In this document: positions 9,989 to 19,615 of the stretch, one piece after another
How the letters are laid out: each line of letters opens with the position of its first letter
How positions within the stretch are numbered: the stretch's first letter is position 1
Assembly (NCBI GenBank): GCA_015227615.1
Contig: JAALGZ010000008.1
Coordinates: 1,240,001 to 1,304,000, forward strand
Length of the DNA: 64,000 bases
Direction of reading: 5' to 3'
From: Labyrinthula sp. Ha
Lineage: Eukaryota; Sar; Bigyra; Labyrinthulida; Labyrinthulaceae
Notes under the pieces: generated by a model
What the model was told of the DNA's origin: nothing
The model's input: the letters and a program-made list of their open reading frames with translations, nothing else
The model's database searches: none
Made by a program: the position numbers and the translations under genes

Positions 9989-12900
9989 TTTAGGTTCGTA
10001 GGTGTTGTACAGATGCTTTGTTGTAACTAGGCGGTGTACCAGTCATGAAAAATTCAAGTATGTATGCAGTTGATGAGTCTTTTCTACACTAGTGGGAGGA
10101 CCTTGTACTAGGAATTAATGGATATTTAGTGAAGTAGATTGTGTTAAGGAGTGTCTGTTCGGTTAAGTTAATGAATACGGGATTATTCTCGCCTTTGAGT
10201 TCATGTTCGAGATCAGTCTTGATTATTAATAGGTGGAGCAGATATTATAGAAAACAAGATACTTCTTTACTATTCTAGAAGAATGAGGTATCAACTTTCG
10301 ACCATTCTTTGCTTATTTCAGTTATCCCTCTTTTTTTTTCCAGTCTTCATGTAGTATTCAAAGAAAAGTAAGGCGAGTTTCTGGCAGGTTAGGAGCTATA
10401 AAGAAGTAATTGTGCAGTATTGAATGCTCAATGCTATCTCAACGCATGAACATAAAAAAATGCGCATAAGCAACAACATTAATCTCTCTTGTTGTGAACA
10501 AGCTCTTCTATATCTTTATCATTCTTCACCTCAGATATGTTTCTTCATTATCTTGAGCTGATATAACAATTCGTCTTACTGAAAAAGTTAGAGTGCGAGT
10601 GTGAAGTTTTGGATATTAAAATATTTGAGGCATTGCACAGTTTGATTGGATAGGAAAACTAACCAACCCTAAAATGATTAAAAGTTAATGCGTTTGGATT
10701 TTGAATATTTAATTAATATATTTCGAAGAACAGATTCGTCCTTTAGAGTCGATATAACCAATTTCGCCCATGAGGACTTCAATATGAAGTAGAGCAATGA
10801 AATAAACTAAGCAAGTAGCACTCGCACAATCATAAGTAATAAATTTGGTTGTGCATAATTTTTTCACATGACAAAGAAATGGGGCCAGGTACAAGAATCT
10901 TTGATCCCTTGCAAAAAAATTGTATAATTATTCTTTTGTCCTACTTATCACTTTCAAGAAGATATAATAAGGTAGTTCCAAAACTAGCATGCAGAGTTAC
11001 ATACCCTTAGAAGAGATAAAAGATTATCTATAAACAGGAACTTGTATGTTCTTAATTATTTTTGGAAATTGCAGCATGGTAATTATTTTCACATTTTTGT
11101 TTCTTTTAATCATTAAACCTTAATAATTAGGTATGACAGCCTAAGCACACAGTTTGTCTAGGATATATTAAGTAGCACAAATTAATATATCTTACGATCC
11201 GTAGTCTAAACACCCTGTGTTTCATATGAGTAGAACATATACTTCTTCAGCTTGAAGGACAAATGAAGCATGTAGCTAACCCCATTGTCTAGCCCATTAA
11301 GAGGCCCCCGATTAAGACTCCTCAAGCAATTGCTCTACCATACACTCAAACGATAGTGCTTTCTAAACAAAATCGCTTATAAAATGCTAAGGTTTTAATA
11401 TATATATATTGTTTTTCGGCATCAATAGGGTAACAGTCTTATTTATAGGTACAAAAATAAAGCTCAGATGCTCAAACTGGTGAGCTGTGCGAAAGACATT
11501 CTTTGGTAAAACTCTAATATATCTTTGTAGAATAATCAAGTTTATGGAGAGTTGTGAGAGATAGTGTGTTTGTATATTTATTTAATTACTATAAACTATT
11601 GTGGTTTTCATGGTATTTGCTTGGGAGGAAAAGAGAACTCATTAACAACAAATATCGATTAAAATAGAATAGATAGATATGTGAATCTAAGCTAACAGAG
11701 TGTTGAAAACTCACGTTGAATGCTCGTGTCATGAAGCAACGTGAGAATAGTTAATTCTAGTAGAGCTAGAGCAGCTATTAATAAATACGAGGAAAACATT
11801 TTTTTATTTTATTGGTAGTGCGAGAGCATTAAGGTGATCTACATCGTGGTTCTACTCAATAGTTCGATACTTCATCAATATCTTACCTGTTAATAGTACT
11901 CAAAGTCTAGAATTTCTAGAGGATGCCTAGTTCTGAAATCTGCATGACCAACCAGGAGCGGATTATTTTAGGACAATTGAAAAGGCCAAAGTTATTTTTC
12001 AATGATAGTTGTCGAAGAATATAAACAGGTTATAAGCCACCAATACTAACTTCTCCGCTGAAGCCCCTATGACTGGAAAAGATTGAGTAAGAGCAGCATA
12101 CAAGTATTCAGCTTGAGCTCGGTTCCTTAAAGCTGCTCATTCTAACTTTAAATCTTCTTAGAATCGGGGTAATTATATTGTCGGGTGTACCTCAGATTAG
12201 CTCAAAGATTTATATAGAGGAACAATACAAGTTAGATATGCTGAGAAAATATGTATGAGGATACACTGTTGGTTCTTGAATTTATCTTTCTTCTCCTCAG
12301 AGATATAGTTAAGATCTAATTGTGGGTTTAAAGAACTCACAGGAAGGGTTCAGTGCAACGTCATGAACAGGTAACATCAATTCTAGGTTCCATATATTTT
12401 TAATCAGGGGTTTGGTTATACTTGGAGGGTCTTTTTTTCTAGTTATCACCTGCAACTCAATGACCAGGTAGATATCTCTCTGTTTTTTAGCTTACTACAT
12501 AATTTCTTGGGTAGACTTTGATGTAGTTGGAGCTAGATTTTTTTCTCAACATATATGTAGAAGTCAGTATTTAACCGTAATTTAAGGTTTGTTGTTGAAA
12601 AAGGGTCAGAGATATTGCTATATATAATAACGAAGATCCTGGTCGGTAGCTGCCAAGGCGGCTTAGATCGCAACAGCCCCATTTTCTTTAAAATATTCGC
12701 AAGGTTTGATTCTCTTGCTTTTCGTGTCTTATGATATCAATATAGTTAGAACCTATTTTAGAACGTTTTCCATTCTGGCTTTTACCTAAACGTATGTGAA
12801 TAAAAAGTATATACGTATTTGAGGTCAGTTGCATATATAATGTTCATTCTAGGGAACCCTAAGCAATAAAGAAATAACAGAGAGTATTTTCAAATTCTTC

Positions 12901-14138
12901 TATTATCCACTGATAAAGCATCTCGAAAAACTTTAGGCCTTCGTCAGCAATAAATTTGTTAACAGCATCACATTCGTTGCATTGGTAAGGCTCTCCGAGA
13001 TCACTATTACACTCGAAAATTTTGGTGTAAGAAGGAAAAATGTTCCAGAGGGAAATCAAATTACCTTTGATCACTTATAGTGTAGATATAATGTAAACGT
13101 GCAATAATGATTTTGAAAGAACCTGCAGGCGCGGAGTTGATACGGAACCAATAGTATGCTAACTAATTAGGTAAGACGTATATATATCCTTGCTTCTCTA
13201 TATAAATAGATACTCCAAATAAAATTTAGGCTGCAATGATCTTTCGCATCAAGTGGAGTTAATCATTGGAATAAACTAAGTTAATTTAGAGAGTACCTTT
13301 CACTTCAGCCATGAAATCAAAATTATATTGATTAAATAAACTTGATTTTTTTTCAACTGAAGAACCATACCACGTAAATACGAAATGGGAAGAGAGAATT
13401 TATCAATTCCTAGATTTAACAGTTTTTTATTCTGCAATTAAAAATAGATTTGGTAACAATAAAGTTACTTGTTGGGTTCGAAAGAGAGGTCCTAAATTTA
13501 GGAAAACCAAAACATTAAGAAGTGAGGTATGTAACAATAAGTGCAATGGTGTAGTAAAATGAAGTTAAATCTGACCTTTATAAAATTCTCGTCGCATACC
13601 TCAACTGAAACAAAGCTCAGTTACAGTGTTTTTTTTGTTTCAAAGCTGAAGCCGGTAATAAACATATAAAGATGTGTTATAGGTATGTTTGGGTTCAAAA
13701 TATGAAATTAGAAACGTTACTGAAACTTTTGGTGAATAGATGTAGAATGATTTTATCGCCTTTCTCATTGAATATATGCTTATTACAAACTGATTGAAAC
13801 TGTAATTAAAATGAAAAACGAGAAAAACTTGAAAACCTTATAAAACTCCGTATATGAAATGAATAATAACTGTGACATAAATTCATGACTTATTTTTGTC
13901 GTATCTGAGGGATAAAAATGCACTGTTCAACTTATCTAATTAAGATGCTAGGACTATACTCAAATTTTTAAGCTTTCCTTCAACTTGGACAATTGATCTA
14001 TGCTTTTATTCAACTACTAGCAAGACAAGGTTTAATATACTATTCAAGAGGTAATATTAAGTATATCTTAAGCTAGAGGTGAAGATATATTTATCTCTTT
14101 TATATACATCTCAAGCTACTACTGGTCAATATAACGTT
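9989..14138. other. 4-kb gene desert with a few short protein-like fragments
   Basis: Stop-rich in all frames; no gene is recognisable. Two short minus-strand frames stand out only weakly. One is at 10709-10894. The other, at 12859-13074, includes GEPYQCNECDAVNKF and an amphipathic stretch, and is Cys-containing like the candidate at 6139-6849. Both could be exons of an intron-rich gene or relics. A minus-strand stretch near 11290-11345 has a tRNA-like A-box but no B-box. Confidence 0.4.
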
Positions 14139-14370
14139 ATGGCCTTAAAGAAGGGTAATACAACTATTTTTCCAAGTCTCAGTGATATGGATAAATTTTA
14201 GATTTCAGAGGAGTACAATAGCTTCATTTGTGTTTCGTGTAAAGAAAGCAAAACCAGGGGAAGGTAGAAAGCCAATATTGCATTACTGCAAAATACCATT
14301 CAGATCTCTAATGCTGATTCAAGAGTATCGTTCAACAGAAGTAAAGGGTTGCTGGGAAACTACGGACTAA
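14139..14370 (+). CDS. Possible tiny spliced Cys-containing gene, very uncertain
   Basis: Three pieces can be joined by short GT...AG gaps: 14139-14181, 14209-14263 and 14304-14370 (gaps of 27 and 40 bp). They give 54 residues starting MALKKGNTTIF, with an FICVSCKESK piece holding a CxxC, and ending in TAA. Against this, the unspliced frame 14182-14370 is also open and lies in the same frame as the next gene, separated by one TAA and five codons. The piece could therefore be 5' sequence of that gene, a relic or chance. No family is recognised. Confidence 0.2.
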
Positions 14371-14385
14371 AAACCAATACCAAGA

Positions 14386-15105
14386 ATGAGCATGTTTAAT
14401 AAATTTTGCTCTCCAGCTGAATCAAGAGATATAGCCCTTTCAGCACTCGAAGCCTTTGCAGCAAAGAACAGGATACCATTTTCAAGAGCTCAAGTTGTTT
14501 CAATCATAATTCCATCTTCAACTCCTTACAAGAATATAAGGCGAAATATTCCTTTTGATTTTTGCCCATCAAGGTTCTTTCAGGAATATAAACTTGCCAA
14601 AGGCCCTTCTTCCTCAATGTCTTCAACTGTTATCCTAACTCTATTCCTCTTCGTGTTTGCTTTTCTCTTTGAAATTCTCTCCTTAATTTTTCACCTTTTC
14701 TTTTGTCTACCGGTCTTATATCTTTCAAAACTTTACGATTCTTCTTTTTTAGGATTTTTCCCGTCAAAAGTTGATTATATCTCTCAGAATATTATAGTTT
14801 TTAATAATTATCTCTTTGTATACTTTAAACCCTTACCTAGAATAACTACTTGTGATAATCAAGGCCTTTTCGATAGAAAGTTCGAAGAAAATTCTATGTG
14901 TGAAGAAATCACTTCTCTTCAAATGTCCCATATAGCCAGAGAACAGATCTATCCGTTAAATGAAGAACCTCTTTGGACCGTTGAAAATGGTAGAACGCTT
15001 GGAAAAGATTTAACTGAAGTAATGTTTCCTTCTGGAAGAGTTTATTTGACTGAAGGAGAACTTAAAGTTTTAGAAGCAACACAAAATATTTTTAATATAG
15101 TTTAA
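14386..15105 (+). CDS. Unrecognised membrane protein
   Basis: A 239-residue single-exon frame. The N-terminal ~75 residues are soluble-looking (AESRDIALSALEAFAAKNR is a likely amphipathic helix). A strong hydrophobic block at about residues 81-113 could span the membrane once as a long hairpin or twice, and a weaker one lies near 119-150. The C-terminal ~75 residues are polar. Composition and codon choice resemble the neighbouring real genes. I know no family with this pattern. The same frame is open for 63 codons upstream of a single TAA at 14368-14370, so the true start may be further 5' if a splice removes that stop. It converges with RRP40, with 2 bp between stop codons. Confidence 0.65.
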   Translation: MSMFNKFCSPAESRDIALSALEAFAAKNRIPFSRAQVVSIIIPSSTPYKNIRRNIPFDFCPSRFFQEYKLAKGPSSSMSSTVILTLFLFVFAFLFEILSLIFHLFFCLPVLYLSKLYDSSFLGFFPSKVDYISQNIIVFNNYLFVYFKPLPRITTCDNQGLFDRKFEENSMCEEITSLQMSHIAREQIYPLNEEPLWTVENGRTLGKDLTEVMFPSGRVYLTEGELKVLEATQNIFNIV

Positions 15106-15107
15106 TT

Positions 15108-15857
15108 TTATATTTTAACTTTAATCAGTCTGTCTACCATTTGAGAAACTTCTTCTCCTTTTCTTCCTTTACAATTCAGCAAGACGTTTCTCAGGACGAT
15201 CATTTCTTTTTCATTATCAGCCTTCATCCAGATCAATCCATTCATTCCAACAACAATTTCAAAATTTATTTTCTCTCCAACTTTGGCCAAAATATTTTCT
15301 CCTTTACCTAAGAACCATTCACTTAATCCAACCCCAACTTCAAACACAGTACCTCCTTTTAACTCACCAAAAAGTGCTTCTCCACTAGCCCAATCTTTCT
15401 TAATCATTCCTTCTGGAGCTTCACAAGTTAATTTACATTCAAATTCAATATCTTCAACTCTACAATAAACTAGATCTCCTACCTTAAGAGCTGGTTTGGA
15501 TCTTTTTGTTGCTCCATCAAAAGCAAGCGAAGAAAGAGTTCCATCAGTGTAAGAATTTATGTTTATGCTGTAAGATTGAGAAGATTTTGAATATATTGTT
15601 CCTAAAACTAAGTCTTTCAGATGTGGAAAATATTTTCTTTTAGATGTTCGAAGTGGAGAAATGTAGACATGGTTTGGTTTGATGAACTTCAAGTAGCCTG
15701 GAAGAGTAGAATACAAGGTTGAATTTTCTGAGAGTTGAATTCCCTGGCCAATATTGATTGATTCAGATATGCTAGAAGGTAAATATGGGGTTAAATCTTC
15801 TCCAGGAAGAAAGAATGGAGTGTTTTCTTTTATGATATCTTTTTTTTCTACCTCCAT
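15108..15857 (-). CDS. RRP40: Exosome cap subunit Rrp40 (EXOSC3)
   Basis: A 249-residue single-exon protein, the usual length for Rrp40. It has the three-part layout of an exosome cap subunit: an N-terminal domain starting at a PFFLPGEDLTPYL segment, an S1-like domain, and a KH-like C-terminal domain. GATKRSKPALKVGDLVYCRV (115-134) is close to the GATKRN-P-LKVGDLVYARV signature of Rrp40. The KH part carries GMNGLIWMK (204-212), the GxNG loop of Rrp40/Rrp4. In the family the protein contacts RNA at the entrance of the nine-subunit ring in nucleus and cytoplasm and is needed for 3' processing of rRNA and mRNA decay. It is divergent from eIF2-alpha with 178 bp between ATGs. Confidence 0.92.
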   Translation of the reverse strand: MEVEKKDIIKENTPFFLPGEDLTPYLPSSISESINIGQGIQLSENSTLYSTLPGYLKFIKPNHVYISPLRTSKRKYFPHLKDLVLGTIYSKSSQSYSININSYTDGTLSSLAFDGATKRSKPALKVGDLVYCRVEDIEFECKLTCEAPEGMIKKDWASGEALFGELKGGTVFEVGVGLSEWFLGKGENILAKVGEKINFEIVVGMNGLIWMKADNEKEMIVLRNVLLNCKGRKGEEVSQMVDRLIKVKI

Positions 15858-16035
15858 TACTTTTCAAACCCTGTAGACCCTTTAACGACATATATATGCA
15901 AGTATCTTGTTTTGTGTGCTACTGTAGCTTTCAATCAAAATTTACTGGAGTATATACCACTGAACACTCTTACTATGTTTCATTGGGTGAACTGAGCTAA
16001 CTCCATATTTGGTTGGATATAATTATTGTTGAAGA
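15858..16035. promoter_or_regulatory. 178-bp divergent promoter region of RRP40 and eIF2-alpha
   Basis: The space between two opposite start codons, so it must hold both promoters and 5' UTRs. AT-rich; a TATATATA-like run lies near 15890-15897 and an ATATTTGG/ATATAATT stretch just before the eIF2-alpha ATG. The paired box of the REEP/YL1 promoter is not found here. Calling it a promoter rests on position alone. Confidence 0.4.
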
Positions 16036-17019
16036 ATGGCTCGAGAAAAAAAAGATAAAAAAGAAAAGAAAGTTCCACTATCAGCTGTAGAACAAGCAGA
16101 AAGGGATGCCAAGCTTCAGTGCAGATATTATGAACAAGAGTATCCAGAAGTTGAAGAATGTGTGATGGTCCAAGTAAACAACATTGCAGATATGGGTGCG
16201 TACGTCTCTCTTCTTGAATATAACAACATCGAAGGCATGATCCTGCTCAGTGAGCTTTCCAGAAGGCGTATTCGAAGTATTAATAAATTAATTCGAGTTG
16301 GAAAAACAGAGATTGCTATGGTTATGAGAGTTGACAAGGAAAAAGGATACATCGATCTTTCCAGAAGGCGAGTAACTCCTGAGGAACTTATTAAGTGTGA
16401 AGAACGGTATTCTAAAGCAAAAGCTGTTAACTCGATAATGCGCCACGTGGCAAGAAAAACAGATACTGCATTACTAGAGCTAAACCAAAATATTACTTGG
16501 CCATTAGCGCGAAATGAGAGTTTCAAATCTGCCCACGATGCATTCAAGATTGCTGCTTCCGGATTAAATGGAGAGGAAGGAGAAGAGATATTTAGTGAGA
16601 AATATGAGGTTAAAGCATCTGACGAGATTGTAAAAATTTTAAAGAAGGTTATAAGTGATAAGTTGAAACCACAACCGGTTAAAGTAAGGGCTGATGTTGA
16701 AGTTACTTGCTTCAGTGAAAAGGGGATCGATGGTATTAAAGAAGCGCTGTTGAGTGTAAATGAAGAAAAGACAGAGGAAGAAAAAGTAGAGGTAAGCTTG
16801 ATTGCTAGTCCACTATATGTTTTTCTTGCAAACGCGCTGGATAGGGCTGAAGGCTTGAAGAGAGTAGAAGAGGGAATTGAAAAAGCAAAGAAGAAACTGG
16901 AAGAAGTTGGGGGAAACTTGGTTGTCAAGGAAAAACCCAGAATTACAAATAGTGTAGATGACAACCAACTTAAGAATCTCATGGAACAAATGGAACAAGA
17001 AAAGGGAATAGAAGAATAA
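16036..17019 (+). CDS. EIF2S1: Translation initiation factor eIF2 subunit alpha
   Basis: A 327-residue single-exon protein. The S1 domain is almost identical to animal eIF2-alpha: MGAYVSLLEYNNIEGMILLS (53-72) then ELSRRRIRSINKLIRVGK. The regulatory serine equivalent to human Ser51 is Ser75 in the LSRRRIR loop, so stress-kinase control is likely kept. VDKEKGYIDLSRRRV follows, then the helical domain and the C-terminal alpha-beta domain (VKVRADVEVTCF). It differs from human by a Lys-rich N-terminal extension of about 24 residues and a short C-terminal tail without the long acidic end. The factor delivers initiator Met-tRNA with GTP to the 40S subunit. The start is the first ATG in frame. Confidence 0.97.
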   Translation: MAREKKDKKEKKVPLSAVEQAERDAKLQCRYYEQEYPEVEECVMVQVNNIADMGAYVSLLEYNNIEGMILLSELSRRRIRSINKLIRVGKTEIAMVMRVDKEKGYIDLSRRRVTPEELIKCEERYSKAKAVNSIMRHVARKTDTALLELNQNITWPLARNESFKSAHDAFKIAASGLNGEEGEEIFSEKYEVKASDEIVKILKKVISDKLKPQPVKVRADVEVTCFSEKGIDGIKEALLSVNEEKTEEEKVEVSLIASPLYVFLANALDRAEGLKRVEEGIEKAKKKLEEVGGNLVVKEKPRITNSVDDNQLKNLMEQMEQEKGIEE

Positions 17020-17145
17020 GATTTAACCCAACTACTTCGTTCGAACTCTTATATTTTGCCTATGTAGCGCCATAGTGCACCCTTAAATGTGAACGAACTA
17101 TGATTTTCCCAAAATATTCTGCATTTTGGAACAAAATTGTGACTT

Positions 17146-17271
17146 ATGGAAGTTGGAACAGTTTTAGATATATATAAAAGATTTGAAGAAACAGTTCCAG
17201 TAGCTGCAGTGGATTTAAATGTTGCAGAGATAGAGAATGGGAATATTCAAATTGTAGATGTTGTTTTCTAG
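17146..17271 (+). CDS. Possible 41-residue protein
   Basis: An ATG frame of 41 codons (MEVGTVLDIYKRFEETVPVA, then a Val/Asp/Glu-rich tail). It looks more protein-like than the surrounding DNA and lies 126 bp after the eIF2-alpha stop. It may be the first exon of something longer: a GT occurs at 17254 and AGs follow, but no clear second exon is seen. No family is recognised. Confidence 0.25.
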   Translation: MEVGTVLDIYKRFEETVPVAAVDLNVAEIENGNIQIVDVVF

Positions 17272-17921
17272 CAAGGCTCCGAGGGTCAATCTCATTTCCT
17301 TGCGTGAACATTGTCTAGTGATTCTTATAGGAGCATTAGTGGCTGTGATGATTCCAATTTAATATGAAGAATATTGATATCCTTGTGACCGCTATTTCAG
17401 TGATTATACAGCAATAAACAATATATTTGAGCTAAAATTAATGCTGAGTTGAATCTTTGACGAATTTTGATTTTCTCTAGGTACTTAAAGTTGTTTCTTA
17501 AGTGCATCCAAAGCCTGTTAGATATAAATTTGTTACAAGTACGTAATTAAGTGTTTGATGCAGGAAAATCTTGACTGTACTTCCATCTGTTGATCTGTAA
17601 ACTATAAGAGGGTGAAGATGCGTTTGGATTAATGAATGAGTACATTATCAAAAGAACCTACTGCACTTTCTACAATACTCTACAACAACATAGAAGTAAG
17701 TTCTTTTAGAAAGAAACTAATAGCATATTCAACACGTGTAAATATAGAGGTTACGAGTATATGGCACAAAGTTTTAACGAGGAAAAGAAGAAATTAAAGC
17801 TATATATACCAAGTAGGTGTTTTTCACCTGCCCAACAGGGATGGAGTTTTGAACTGGTTTTTCTGGAACACTTTTAAGTAGGAAATAAAAAGGGAATAAA
17901 AAGATAAGAATAGAATAGAAT

Positions 17922-18173
17922 ATGAAAGTTATTGTGGGTATTCCAAGAGAAAGTGAAAAGAATGAAATTGTATTTGCAGAAGAAGTATATAAAGAGGATG
18001 AGAAAAAGTGCGAGTGCTATTTCAAAGAGTTTATTCTCTTTATCATTGTAGGAACTATTGTTTTGATAGTTCTATTTGCTTATTTGGGTTTATTTAGCCA
18101 AAACCAGTTTAATGAAGGTTGTGCTAATAGTTCTTATTCTTCCAATGATGAAAATGAAACAGTGTACTGCTAA
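17922..18173 (+). CDS. Small single-pass membrane protein, function unknown
   Basis: An 83-residue frame with an acidic and lysine-rich N-terminal half (to about residue 36), a strongly hydrophobic segment FILFIIVGTIVLIVLFAYLG (37-56) and a short Asn/Ser-rich tail ending in Cys. The ATG follows a purine-rich leader (aaaagaTAAGAATAGAAT type). A +1 frame overlaps it (18076-18294) and is also hydrophobic, but has a less natural composition. No homologue comes to mind; topology would be one TM with the tail on the far side. Size and order suggest a small organelle or plasma-membrane protein, but that is only inference. Confidence 0.45.
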   Translation: MKVIVGIPRESEKNEIVFAEEVYKEDEKKCECYFKEFILFIIVGTIVLIVLFAYLGLFSQNQFNEGCANSSYSSNDENETVYC

Positions 18174-18907
18174 ATTTAATCTGTGGAAGATTCTTGATTT
18201 TCTTCTGTTTTATTCACCAACTAGAGTTTTAAGTAAAAGGTTTTTGAACTTGGAGAAACAGCTTGTAAACCATAAGAATACTACGATTGAATAAGAAAAA
18301 ACATAGGAAATACAAAAATTCATTTCACAGATCTCTCGAAAAACTGTTCTTTACGTAAATCTTCGTAATAGTTGCGCAGAAAGCAAAATAGAAAAATGAA
18401 ACAACTCTTCAAGTAACCGAACAAGTAGTATTCGAGAAAAACTTAGTCTAAACCTGTATGACAAAATTATTTTTTTGCTTGAAAACAAAAAGAATAAGAA
18501 CAACAGAGTTTATAATGAAATCTGCTTTAAGTGTGCAAAACATTTAATCTTATACTTCATATAATAAGAAGGAGATATGAAGTGTTTAAACCCTGAATTT
18601 ATAGAAATTTCCCTTATCAAACTGTACATGAAAGAATTATATAAAAAATGACAGGGAAAAGTTCTACGCCATACATTATCAACTAGCAGTTGTTGTTTTT
18701 CTAAAGAAGAACATAGAGTTTACTTCATTTTTGATGGCCAAGAAAACACTTTGGCTACCGATTCTCTCGAAAAGTAATACATCTCTTTCACGGAAAATTA
18801 GAGAGAAAGCAACACGGGGAAAGCCGAGTTGAAAACCCTCACAAATTTCCATTGCAGATCTGTCCTCCTTTCATCATAATTAATATAAGGTTTCAGCAGA
18901 AAACCTT
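18174..18907. other. Gene-free stretch
   Basis: About 0.73 kb between the small TM protein and the 3' end of VPS22. A-rich, stop-rich, with nothing I can assign. Confidence 0.4.
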
Positions 18908-19615
18908 CTAGAAAAAGGAAAAGCAAAAGTAATAGTTCTCTCCCTTCTCCGTCTTATCAACCCATAAAACACCTGAACTCAACAAATCTCCCACAACCAA
19001 TTTAATCCTTTCCTTCTTCCACAACAATCTCCTTTGTATATCATCTACACTCAACGCTATTAAACCCTCTTTTTTCACATAATTTATTAAACACAAACTA
19101 TCTGAATTCAACTCTTTCCCAACAGATATTATAATTCTATTCTCTTTATCATACGTTATTCCTTTTCCCAAATCTTCCAAACTTTCTAATGCTGCAAAAA
19201 TATCTTCTTCATTAACGGCTAACTGCCTAACCGCATCATCAACGGACAAAATTCCACCATTGTATTTTTTGGTCTCAAAACAAAATCTCAAAAGTCTAAC
19301 TGAAAGTTGAGCGTAGAATTTGTTATTCAAGTTAAATAAATCAGCCCAAGCATATTTGTTTTTCTTTTTGGTTAGAGCGTCAATTCCAAGTTTGTTACAT
19401 AAAAGGTGAAATTTTGAACGGAACTCCGGATTTTTTTGTAGCACTTTGTGTTGCTTTTTATCCTGAAGAAACGTTTTCAAACCATCTTTGAGCTTTTCTA
19501 TTTCATTATCGAGTTGTTGTTTCGTGGATGTGTTTATATCATTAGATTTTTTTTGAAAGGCTGATGAGGTTTTGCTTTTCAAGTGTTTTCTTTGTATTCC
19601 AACACCTCTTCGCAT
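18908..19615 (-). CDS. VPS22: ESCRT-II subunit Vps22/SNF8 (EAP30)
   Basis: A 235-residue single-exon protein (human SNF8 is 258). It begins MRRGVGIQRKHLK, matching the invariant MRRGVG start of Vps22, which fixes the start codon. A coiled-coil N-terminal helix is followed by FRSKFHLLCNKLGIDALTKK, equivalent to the FRxxFxxMCxxxGVDPL segment. Then come two winged-helix domains: LSVRLLRFCFETKKYNGGIL, and the second ending in LLSSGVLWVDKT...NYYF, the usual GLAWLD...YWFP end of EAP30. It forms the Y-shaped ESCRT-II complex with Vps25 and Vps36 on endosomes, passing ubiquitinated cargo to ESCRT-III. No intron is needed. Confidence 0.92.
   Translation of the reverse strand: MRRGVGIQRKHLKSKTSSAFQKKSNDINTSTKQQLDNEIEKLKDGLKTFLQDKKQHKVLQKNPEFRSKFHLLCNKLGIDALTKKKNKYAWADLFNLNNKFYAQLSVRLLRFCFETKKYNGGILSVDDAVRQLAVNEEDIFAALESLEDLGKGITYDKENRIIISVGKELNSDSLCLINYVKKEGLIALSVDDIQRRLLWKKERIKLVVGDLLSSGVLWVDKTEKGENYYFCFSFF

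Noticed and set aside
11285-11350. Minus-strand TGGTAGAGC tRNA-like stretch
   Set aside because: No T arm and no cloverleaf can be drawn.
16128-16982. 284-codon minus-strand frame
   Set aside because: Exact antisense of eIF2-alpha; Ser/Phe/Leu-rich shadow composition.
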